Positions 6,384 to 11,883 of a stretch of DNA of 11,883 bases are shown one piece after another. The stretch spans positions 1 to 11,883 of the forward strand of contig JAVBKB010000119.1 of NCBI GenBank assembly GCA_031554275.1, written 5' to 3'. The translations under genes and the position numbers were made by a program. The notes below the pieces were generated by a model. That model ran no database searches. It saw only the letters and a list, made by a program, of their open reading frames with translations, and was not told the DNA's origin. Each line of letters starts with the position of its first letter. The stretch's first letter is position 1. This stretch comes from JAVBKB01 sp031554275. GTDB lineage: Bacteria > Bacillota > Bacilli > JARBTR01.

Positions 6384-7865
6384 CTATCGATGTCTCATGA
6401 GCGGGAACAGCAATACGTCGCGAATCGAATGCGAATTGGTGAGCAACATCACAATTCGATCGATACCAATTCCTAAGCCCCCAGTTGGAGGTAGACCGTA
6501 TTCAAGTGCTTCAATATAGTCTTCATCCATTTCATGCGCCTCGTCATTGCCTGCTTCTTTCTCCAAAAGCTGTGCTTCAAAGCGCATCCGTTGATCGATA
6601 GGATCGTTGAGCTCTGTAAATGCATTGGCGTGTTCACGCGCAACGATAAACAACTCAAAGCGATCCGTAAATCTCGGGTCATCATCATTCTTCTTAGCAA
6701 GTGGCGAAATCTCCACTGGATGCCCATAAATAAATGTAGGCTGTATGAGTGATTCTTCTACTTTTTGTTCGAAAAATTCATTAATTATATGTCCCACTTG
6801 CATCCTGCTAGTGATTTCCACACCATGTTCTTTTGCAAGTGATCGTGCATCTTCAAGTGACATTGATTTCCAAAAGTCGACGCCAGTAATTTCCTTGATA
6901 GCGTCTACCATATGAAGACGTTTCCATTGCGGTGTTAAATCAATCTTGTATTCACCATAATCAATCACAGTAGTGCCTAGCACTTCTTTGGCAATGTACG
7001 CAATTGTATTCTCAGTAAGAGCCATGATATCAGTGAAATCAGCGTATGCTTCATACAATTCGATCATCGTAAATTCAGGATTGTGGCGTGTCGAAACGCC
7101 CTCATTTCGAAATACGCGACCGATTTCATAGACTTTCTCAAGTCCTCCAACAATGAGCCGCTTCAAGTGCAATTCGATCGCAATTCTTACATAGAGCTCC
7201 ATATCAAGTGCATTGTGATGGGTGACGAAAGGACGAGCAGCAGCACCACCTGCGATTGCATGTAGCATTGGTGTTTCAACCTCAAGATATCCTTGTGAAT
7301 CTAAGTATTCTCTCATTGCACGAATGATTTTGCTCCGCATGATGAAAGTCTTTTGACTATCGGGACTAACAATCAAATCAACATAGCGCTTACGGTAACG
7401 CTCTTCGATATCTTTTAAACCATGAAACTTATCTGGTAATGGTCGAAGGGCTTTCGCAAGAAACGTAAACTTTGTTACTTTAATTGATAGCTCACCAACT
7501 TGTGTACGGAAAACAGTTCCCTCAACACCAACCAAGTCGCCAAGATCAGTCATATCAAAAATCTCGTATGCTTCTTCGCCAACTGATTCTTGGCGGACAT
7601 AGATTTGAATTTGTCCTGAAATATCCTGCAGATGAGCAAATCCTGCCTTACCTTTGCCACGCTTTGTCATCACACGACCGGCAATCTTCACTACGTGACA
7701 TGCAGAATCTAAATCTTCCTTGCTTGTATTTTCATAACTGGTCAAAATATCGCCCGAAACATGTGTCCGCTCATAGCGCTTTCCAAATGGATCGATTCCT
7801 TGCTCACGTAACTTGTTCATTTTGTCACGGCGAACTTGCAATTGATCGTTTAATTCCTCACTCAT
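6384..7865 (-). CDS. lysS: Lysine--tRNA ligase, class II
   Basis: LysRS charges tRNA-Lys with lysine using ATP, in the cytosol as a homodimer. The 493-residue product has an N-terminal OB-fold anticodon-binding domain (about 58-135, with VKIAGRVMTKRGKGKAGFAH), then the class II core. The segment VYEIGRVFRNEG (245-256) leads into motif 2 (FRNEGVSTRHNPEFTMIELY, 252-271). Motif 3 is GLGIGIDRIVML (463-474). FELFIVAREHANAFTELN (403-420) is also highly conserved. The length is typical. ATG at 7865 has AAGGAG about 9 bases upstream. It is transcribed alone, divergent from mscL. Its C-terminus reads FPLMRHR rather than the more common FPLMRPR, a minor change. Confidence 0.97.
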   Translation of the reverse strand: MSEELNDQLQVRRDKMNKLREQGIDPFGKRYERTHVSGDILTSYENTSKEDLDSACHVVKIAGRVMTKRGKGKAGFAHLQDISGQIQIYVRQESVGEEAYEIFDMTDLGDLVGVEGTVFRTQVGELSIKVTKFTFLAKALRPLPDKFHGLKDIEERYRKRYVDLIVSPDSQKTFIMRSKIIRAMREYLDSQGYLEVETPMLHAIAGGAAARPFVTHHNALDMELYVRIAIELHLKRLIVGGLEKVYEIGRVFRNEGVSTRHNPEFTMIELYEAYADFTDIMALTENTIAYIAKEVLGTTVIDYGEYKIDLTPQWKRLHMVDAIKEITGVDFWKSMSLEDARSLAKEHGVEITSRMQVGHIINEFFEQKVEESLIQPTFIYGHPVEISPLAKKNDDDPRFTDRFELFIVAREHANAFTELNDPIDQRMRFEAQLLEKEAGNDEAHEMDEDYIEALEYGLPPTGGLGIGIDRIVMLLTNSHSIRDVLLFPLMRHR

Positions 7866-7902
7866 TTTTACTTCTCCTTAGCTGTTTGAAATCATGTATA
7901 TT

Positions 7903-7931
7903 ACTATAACACATCTCTCATTGAGAGGAAA
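7903..7931 (-). promoter_or_regulatory. Possible lysS promoter with an internal palindrome
   Basis: The minus strand has a -10-like TATAGT (7903-7908), 17 bp from a poor -35 TTTCCT (7926-7931). The spacer contains the palindrome CTCTCA-T-TGAGAG (7915-7927). The weak -35 makes the assignment uncertain. Confidence 0.35.
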
Positions 7932-8034
7932 TCTAGAGTTGCGATTTTGCGTGATAATACTGACTAACACCTATTTCAATTGTAAAAATGTATAATTTTT
8001 AGACAAAAAACTGTCTTAGATTAATTTTTCTTTC

Positions 8035-8133
8035 GTGTGCTTCCGGAGAAAGCCTTCTGGCATGTCCGCATTCCTTATTAAAACGAGATACATTTGCGGT
8101 CGAAGCAGCTATCTGGATAGTGATTTTTATTAA
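8035..8133 (+). other. Possible 32-codon ORF or dispersed element (VCFRRKPSGMSAF)
   Basis: A GTG-started frame reads VCFRRKPSGMSAFLIKTR at its start and ends with TAA at 8131. There is no convincing ribosome site. The first bases, CCGGAGAAAGCCTTCTGG, can form a short hairpin. I have an impression of similar short hypothetical ORFs in other Bacillales genomes, which would suggest a dispersed non-coding repeat; I cannot verify that here. The remaining bases of the lysS-mscL gap (7932-8034, 8134-8204) show nothing else I can assign. Confidence 0.25.
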
Positions 8134-8204
8134 AAGAACATTGGCTAACCATATCCTTTAGTGCATTTATTTCTCGAGGTTTTTGCTTTTTTGTCCTGTT
8201 ACCC

Positions 8205-8232
8205 TTGAAAAAGCTGCTTCAAACATTATAAT
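8205..8232 (+). promoter_or_regulatory. Sigma-A promoter of mscL
   Basis: The -35 is TTGAAA (8205-8210) and the -10 is a perfect TATAAT (8227-8232), with a 16-bp spacer. Transcription should begin near 8239, about 25 bases before the start codon. Confidence 0.8.
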
Positions 8233-8263
8233 TGAATTGTAATACATATATGGAGGGGAAAAC

Positions 8264-8623
8264 ATGCTTAAAGAGTTTAAAGAATTTATTTCTAAAGGCA
8301 ATATGATAGATTTGGCAATCGGGGTTATCGTTGGTGGCGCTTTCTCACTAGTGGTCAAATCATTGGTTGAAGATATTCTAATGCCGTTCATTGGGATTTT
8401 ATTGGGGAAAACAGATCTGGCAGGCTTGAAGTGGGAAATCACATCAGATCTAGTCCTGCACTACGGGAAATTTTTGCAAACATCAGTGAATTTCATCATC
8501 ACAGCATTTTGTATCTTTCTCATCGTCAAAGCTGTAAATAAATTGCGTGGCGCGGACAAAGAGGTCAAACCGTCCAATGAAGAGCTTCTATTGACAGAGA
8601 TCAGAGACTTATTGAAAAAGTAA
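8264..8623 (+). CDS. mscL: Large-conductance mechanosensitive channel MscL
   Basis: MscL is a homopentameric inner-membrane channel that opens under membrane tension and releases solutes on osmotic downshock. The 119-residue product has the short amphipathic N-terminal helix MLKEFKEFISKGN. TM1 has the conserved pore-lining pattern DLAIGVIVGGAFSLVVKSLV (16-35), followed by EDILMPFIG. After a periplasmic-type loop comes TM2 (about 70-92, FLQTSVNFIITAFCIFLIVK). A charged C-terminal helix LLLTEIRDLLKK ends the protein. It is slightly short for the family, mainly in the loop and tail. ATG at 8264 has the ribosome site GGAGGGG upstream. The gene has its own promoter and stands alone. Confidence 0.96.
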   Translation: MLKEFKEFISKGNMIDLAIGVIVGGAFSLVVKSLVEDILMPFIGILLGKTDLAGLKWEITSDLVLHYGKFLQTSVNFIITAFCIFLIVKAVNKLRGADKEVKPSNEELLLTEIRDLLKK

Positions 8624-8738
8624 ACAGGTCATTTTCGTGCTGTCTGATTATGATCGATTTTATTAAGAATGACTCCTTTAATTTCCTTTCATACTTGAAT
8701 TGGTTTTTTGTGGTCGATTGTGGTCAAAACCAAAATCA

Positions 8739-8777
8739 AAACGCTCAACCCCTTTATTCATCAGGTGTTGAGCGTTT
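8739..8777 (-). terminator. Terminator of ssrA, possibly shared with mscL
   Basis: AAACGCTCAAC (8739-8749) pairs perfectly with GTTGAGCGTTT (8767-8777). On the minus strand the stem is followed by TTTTGATTTTGGTTTTG, which is T-rich. It starts 11 bases after the tmRNA 3' end. On the plus strand the tail is weaker, and mscL ends 115 bases upstream, so use by mscL is only possible. Confidence 0.75.
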
Positions 8778-8787
8778 CTTGTTCCTA

Positions 8788-9137
8788 TGGAATCGGTGGG
8801 AGTCGAACCCACGTCCAAAAGCATCTGCACTTTAGCGTCTACAGGTATAGATTACATATTAGAATTTCGCTAGTCTATTAGCCTGTAATCGGGCGACAAG
8901 ATTTGCTAGTCTGGTTGTTCTCTTCCATTGTCCTCAGACGGTGGACGCCGGCGTATCCTACTAAAAGTGGGCCCTTACAACTTCACATAGGCGATGAAGA
9001 AGAAGAGCTTCGCTGTCAATTAAGCAGCGAAAGAAACATTGTTTTTGCCAGTTATAGGCTTTGACGTTGATGACGGAGCCGATCCCTCCAACCCGCAACT
9101 AAAGCTTGATTACCCCTGTCGAATCCGTAACGATCCC
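8788..9137 (-). ncRNA. ssrA: Transfer-messenger RNA (tmRNA)
   Basis: tmRNA rescues stalled ribosomes: its alanyl tRNA-like domain enters the A site and an internal frame adds a degradation tag. The 350-nt gene has the tRNA-like ends. The 5' GGGATCG (9131-9137) pairs with 3' CGATTCC (8789-8795), with one G-U pair. The 5' side contains TTACGGATTCGACAGGGGTA and the 3' side contains GGGTTCGACTCCCACCGATTCC. The terminal CCA is not encoded. The tag frame begins at GGC after the conserved UAACU. The convergent neighbour is mscL; AT-rich accessory DNA begins upstream of its 5' end. The 5' flank (9189-9219) contains a nested hairpin in the likely leader. Confidence 0.96.
9020..9049 (-). other. tmRNA proteolysis-tag reading frame
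   Basis: The resume codon GGC (9047-9049) follows ATAACT, exactly as in the Bacillus subtilis tmRNA, and the frame ends at TAA (9020-9022). It encodes GKNNVSFAA, giving a tag of (A)GKNNVSFAA. The C-terminal pair AA fits recognition by ClpXP-type proteases, but the tag is shorter than the 14 encoded residues of B. subtilis and ends in FAA rather than LAA. Confidence 0.88.
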
Positions 9138-9252
9138 GCGATGATAATCCGCAATTCTAAATTTAAGCTTTGCAGATTAAGAAAATGTGTCACGGCGCTA
9201 CGAAGTAGTTCAAGGTGACGCTTGGCATTTAACTCAATGCAGCAAGCCATCC

Positions 9253-9280
9253 TAAACATAATTGTTAAATCATCATACCA
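9253..9280 (-). promoter_or_regulatory. Possible ssrA promoter -10 region
   Basis: Upstream of the tmRNA, the minus strand has several TATAAT-like hexamers. The best is TATGAT near 9270, with an imperfect -35 TTGGAT 16 bp upstream (near 9292-9297). This would put the start about 125 bases before the mature 5' end, leaving a leader for RNase P to remove. No closer promoter is convincing. Confidence 0.3.
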
Positions 9281-9313
9281 TAATTCTATCAAAATCCAAG
9301 TGGAATATGCTGG

Positions 9314-9527
9314 TTAATTGAATTTCTGAAGAATTTTTTTCAAATCCTCAGATACTCAATCCAAACTATTCAAATTTTCTTGTGCGAATTTAACAAATAT
9401 TAATCGATTTCCATTATTAATAACAAATCTAAGCCGTTCCTTTGCTTCTTCAAGATCACCCTATGCTATTACAATTAGTCCTAATTCCAGATGACAATTC
9501 TATAATCAGTAAGTTTTTCAGAAACTT
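9314..9527 (-). pseudogene. Degraded immunity-like gene remnant
   Basis: The minus strand has about 70 codons of protein-like sequence broken three times. It opens with KVSEKLTDYRIVI, directly after the stop of the upstream membrane gene. A frameshift near 9486-9491 then leads to LELGLIVIA. A TAG (9461-9463) precedes GDLEEAKERLRFVINNG and NRLIFVKFAQENLNSLD, and a TGA (9356-9358) precedes VSEDLKKILQKFN, which ends in TAA (9314-9316). The amphipathic, charged pattern carries on across the stops, which supports a decayed gene rather than chance. The start has been lost. I do not recognise the family; the immunity role is inferred only from position behind the Rhs fragment. Confidence 0.6.
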
Positions 9528-9920
9528 TTATTTCTTTTTTTGATAAAGCTTAATCATTACTGATAGTAACAGCCAATATGGTAATACAAAACACAATGCT
9601 ACAAAAATAGTTCGCACTGCTTCTTGGCTCAAATTCTTGCTAGATGTCTTCGCTAGATAAGTCCCTACTCCATAAGCAACAATGCCGACGGAAAATCTTT
9701 GAAATGTGCTTTTTTTCTCAATCTCATTCTTAGACACATTTTTACTCTCTAATTCTTTACTCATTTTTCTAACAAAGAAAACCCCTAGTATATATGGTAT
9801 TACTAGCGCCAATAGAATTATAAGGTTGTCTTTCAGTAGGCAGTACATCAGTATCGCTACTGAAAAAAATATCATTGACACAATTACACTATCTATCTCT
9901 TTTTTTGTAATTCTAATCAC
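9528..9920 (-). CDS. Small integral membrane protein of unknown function
   Basis: The 130-residue product has hydrophobic segments at about 11-29 and 32-50. A charged cytoplasmic-looking stretch rich in K, E and S follows (53-75). A weaker hydrophobic segment lies at about 79-92 and a strong one at about 101-123. The C-terminus is basic (KLYQKKK). The start is GTG at 9920, with GAGG 5 bases upstream; no better ATG is present. It is the only unbroken ORF in the 9.3-11.8 kb block. Its position after a truncated Rhs gene and among broken immunity-like genes suggests a membrane-located immunity or accessory protein, but no family motif supports this. Confidence 0.6.
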   Translation of the reverse strand: MIRITKKEIDSVIVSMIFFSVAILMYCLLKDNLIILLALVIPYILGVFFVRKMSKELESKNVSKNEIEKKSTFQRFSVGIVAYGVGTYLAKTSSKNLSQEAVRTIFVALCFVLPYWLLLSVMIKLYQKKK

Positions 9921-9960
9921 CTAATCCTCGTTTTATTGGCTATGACTACTAAAAATTCTA

Positions 9961-10062
9961 TCAAAAAATGCTGTGTATCTCCTTTACTTCGTAGGCTAGT
10001 TTTAATTCGGTATCAGTAAACCATCGATCTATACAAAAATGATCACCTATCAATACATCTTA
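9961..10062 (-). pseudogene. Short coding remnant, 32 codons
   Basis: An open frame without a start codon runs from after TAA (10060-10062) to TGA (9961-9963). It reads DVLIGDHFCIDRWFTD then TELKLAYEVKEIHSIF. The amino-acid make-up looks like protein and not random AT-rich sequence, with an amphipathic helix at the end. It probably is the C-terminal piece of another lost small gene. The family is not recognised. Confidence 0.35.
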
Positions 10063-10108
10063 TGTATTAGATAATATTTAGATTTAAGTCACAGCTGTTC
10101 GTACCTAG

Positions 10109-10177
10109 TTAGAAATATTCGTCACCCTTAAATCCCAACACCAGTTTTCTTAGCTTAAAATCCTCTAAAAGAGGGTT
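10109..10177 (-). pseudogene. Short C-terminal-like coding remnant
   Basis: A frame ending at TAA (10109-10111) reads NPLLEDFKLRKLVLGFKGDE then YF, with no start. It overlaps the 3' end of the pseudogene at 10155-10908 in another frame. It may be the tail of a separate lost immunity-like gene, or of that same gene before a further frameshift. Support is weak. Confidence 0.25.
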
Positions 10178-10908
10178 CTATTTTTGTAATCAGGTCTTGA
10201 ACTTTTTCGCCCTCAACTTTGTAATTCAGAAGATCTTCAATGCTTTCATAATACATTATCGACAATTCATCACCAATTTGCAAAAAGCATATTCTACCTT
10301 CTGGAAAGGTTATTGAATAGTTTTTTTTTATTGTATTTAAATTCGATCTCACCACCTCTAGTCAAACTATTGATAAATTCTTCTGCATTTTCAAAGTTGC
10401 AGCGTCCATCTTTTTGTTCAAATTCTTTAAGAAATGACAAATCTCCATGCAATTTATCATAATAATAACTATTATCTGGTAGCCATTTAACTTCATGTAC
10501 ATGTGGAACAGAAAAATGTTTCGGATTCCCATGATCTGTATAATGTGTCTCTCTAATTAGTCTGGACTCATAACCGAACACAATTGCTCCTGTACTGTAA
10601 GTTATTTCTGGTTTTTTATATCCCTTTAAAAATTCTTCAAAGTATTTATAAAAATTATCAAATGCCTCCACATCATTTGCACTAAAAAAAGCAATAATAT
10701 GACCCCAGCCCTGGCTAGACTTTACGTTAAACCTTTCTTTAACATAATCATGGAAATCAGGGAGAATTGATTTGTAGTTAATATCAATCTCATATTGACG
10801 TTGCCCATACCCATCTATATAGGCCTTTAGAAGCATTAATGATTTCCCACCAATATAAGCCATCGGTTGTTCTTATATATCCATCAGTTTTTTACAGAAT
10901 AAATCCAT
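10155..10908 (-). pseudogene. Two-domain immunity-like gene with a nonsense codon and a one-base frameshift
   Basis: The original start is ATG at 10908, with a perfect AAGGAGG 5 bases upstream. The frame runs MDLFCKKLMDI, then TAA (10873-10875), then EQPMAYIGGKSLMLLKAYID and on to 10330. At an A9 run (complement of 10321-10329) the frame shifts. Removing one A joins EFKYNKK to NYSITFPEGRICF and on to the stop at 10155. The repaired product is 250 residues. The first part (about 1-195) has the IYEQPMAYIGGKSL and SSQGWGHIIAFFS patterns that I associate, from memory, with a small Firmicutes family near toxin loci. The last 65 residues resemble a widespread small domain with FxYNxKxYSI. Neither carries a known catalytic motif. 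Internal ATG at 10863 lacks a ribosome site. Slippage at A9 could bypass the frameshift, but not the TAA. Confidence 0.7.
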
Positions 10909-10985
10909 AATTTCCTCCTTGTATAAATTTTACTGGCTTTTCCAACCGGAACTGGCGTTCCTTCAAATGTTAATCTATAAAAATA
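10884..10985 (-). other. Possible lost C-terminus of an upstream gene
   Basis: A start-less frame reads YFYRLTFEGTPVPVGKASKI then YTRRK and ends at TGA (10884-10886). It overlaps the ribosome site and start of the pseudogene below it. The LTFEGTPVPVGKASKIY stretch looks like protein and could be the tail of a toxin whose stop overlapped its immunity gene. This is weak evidence. Confidence 0.2.
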
Positions 10986-11057
10986 TTACTATTATGCAAA
11001 TTTGATAACTTAATCGGATGTATCAGAAAACCTCTTCAGTGTCCTAAATATCGAGTT

Positions 11058-11549
11058 TCAAAGTACCAAAGTAATATGTTCTTCCTGCAGGTATTTTTTT
11101 TCTTTCCACAATCCTAGCTGTTGAAATCTAGATTCCATAGCCTTATCGATAGGATATAAATAGCAAATTTTTTCATGCGAAACTGTTCCTAGCAATAATT
11201 TCTTCTCGTGAAAAAAGCATAAATCTTCAGGATACTTACAACCCTCTAAAAATATTTTAGAGTAGTATTTTTTCAAAACGGAATTTGCTTTTAGGGAAGC
11301 TTCATAAACATATACCTTTAAATTAAATCCAGATGGCACATAGTAACAAAACCAATGTTCTACTATTTATTTTTCAATTAAATAAGGTTCCATTTCTTTC
11401 AAAAAAGCAATGTAGGTAGTTTTTTCTTTTGAAGAAAGTGCTCCATTTTTCTTAGTAAGTGTAAAGTGACTTGACACTTCAAAACATAAGTCTATCAAAC
11501 AATTAAAATCTTGATTCTCAATTTCTTTTAGTTCAAGCATCTTTGACAT
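11058..11549 (-). pseudogene. Immunity-like gene split by one in-frame TAA
   Basis: ATG at 11549 has AAAGGAG 9 bases upstream and starts MSKMLELKEIENQDFN. After 60 residues (ending MEPYLIEK) a TAA at 11367-11369 interrupts the frame. The same frame continues IVEHWFCYYVPSGFNLKVY and runs to TGA at 11058. Without the stop the protein would be 163 residues. The second half contains CKYPEDLCFFHEKK and TVSHEKICYLYPI, a pattern I associate with small immunity-type proteins near Bacillales toxins, from memory only. A reader that ignored the TAA would report two short genes, the second beginning at GTG 11339 without a ribosome site. It lies first after the Rhs fragment, the usual immunity position. 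Confidence 0.7.
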
Positions 11550-11594
11550 ATGTTTTTCTCCTTTATTAACACACTTTTGAATCTATGATATTTT

Positions 11595-11639
11595 AGTCAC
11601 TGGTTTATTTTAACATGTAATTTAAATAAACCAATGACT
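11595..11639. repeat. 16-bp inverted repeat between Rhs fragment and downstream gene
   Basis: AGTCACTGGTTTATTT (11595-11610) and AAATAAACCAATGACT (11624-11639) pair with one C-A mismatch around a 13-base loop. It lies in the presumed leader of the 11549 gene, downstream of a TATAAT on the minus strand (11656-11661). No T-run follows either way, so it is not a simple terminator. Confidence 0.75.
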
Positions 11640-11738
11640 CTGTTGTATGATTTGTATTATAGACGTCCTTTGATTAATCTTTTGATTTATCAATATATAT
11701 ACTCACCAAAGAACAATTGTTATTCCTGAAAAACAAGA

Positions 11739-11772
11739 GAATCCACAGGAATATTAATTTCCCTAGGGATTC
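11739..11772 (-). terminator. Palindrome overlapping the Rhs stop, possible terminator
   Basis: GAATCC (11739-11744) pairs with GGATTC (11767-11772), with inner GGAA/TTCC pairing. On the minus strand the structure is followed by TCTTGTTTTT, which resembles a weak terminator. The right arm shares its last bases with the Rhs stop codon (11771-11773). Confidence 0.45.
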
Positions 11773-11883
11773 ACATATCGCTAAAAGTGGTTGTTTCGCT
11801 GTTTCCTTCCGAATCGGTGCTGCTTATCAGCCGTCCCTTGTTGTCATACTGCTTGGTCGAAACAGCACCCGTCGCACTGGTTT
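11771..11883 (-). CDS. Rhs/YD-repeat protein, C-terminal end of a truncated copy (partial)
   Basis: The last 36 codons are visible; the gene runs off the right edge. The frame contains TKQYDNKGRLISSTDSEGNS, a clear YD repeat (YDxxGRL...TDxxGN). Rhs and WapA-type proteins form a YD-repeat shell around a C-terminal toxin domain. Here the frame stops at TGA in the next repeat (ETTTFSDM), with no DPxGL-type core end or toxin domain. The copy is therefore truncated, or is a displaced core fragment. The genes downstream on the same strand are the kind that normally protect the producer from such a toxin. Confidence 0.8.
   Translation of the reverse strand, partial: TSATGAVSTKQYDNKGRLISSTDSEGNSETTTFSDM

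Noticed and set aside
8001..8016. AGACA/TGTCT hairpin as a terminator
   Set aside because: The stem is only 5 bp of mostly A-T sequence and no gene ends next to it.
8788..8830. Mobile-element attachment site at the 3' end of ssrA
   Set aside because: The accessory DNA is on the 5' side of ssrA, no integrase gene is visible, and I found no second copy of the tmRNA 3' end in the window.
8650..8835. 61-codon plus-strand ORF after mscL
   Set aside because: It covers the ssrA terminator and the tmRNA 3' end on the opposite strand, so it is a shadow of RNA sequence.
9110..9292. 60-codon minus-strand ORF upstream of ssrA
   Set aside because: It runs into the tmRNA 5' end and lacks a ribosome site.

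Overview
The window looks like a low-to-mid GC Firmicutes chromosome, most likely order Bacillales. Evidence is the ctsR-mcsA-mcsB-clpC operon, a Bacillus-type tmRNA, a class II lysyl-tRNA synthetase, MscL and a Firmicutes-type Dps. I cannot assign a genus from sequence alone.

Positions 1-5060 hold the class III heat-shock operon, all on the minus strand: CtsR repressor, McsA, McsB arginine kinase and ClpC unfoldase. It has a near-consensus sigma-A promoter with a CtsR operator just downstream of the -10. McsB and McsA inactivate CtsR and mark proteins with phospho-arginine, and ClpC feeds marked substrates to ClpP. A 41-bp tandem repeat and a bidirectional terminator follow clpC, where the tail of a convergent plus-strand gene ends.

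Positions 5060-9137 are core genes and stable RNAs. They are dps (plus strand, with a PerR-like box between promoter and start codon), tRNA-Arg(ACG) (minus), lysS (minus), mscL (plus) and ssrA/tmRNA (minus). The tmRNA encodes a short tag that I read as (A)GKNNVSFAA.

Positions 9138-11883 are visibly AT-rich accessory DNA. At the right edge the last 36 codons of an Rhs/YD-repeat protein stop inside a YD repeat. Downstream on the same strand lie small genes of the kind that follow polymorphic-toxin genes, most of them broken. One has an in-frame UAA plus a one-base shift at an A9 run. One is split by an in-frame UAA. Another is an Imm-like remnant with two stops and a frameshift. A small membrane-protein gene is the only intact ORF. 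I read this as a decaying Rhs toxin/immunity locus. Its toxin end is missing from the window, and the immunity role is inferred from context.
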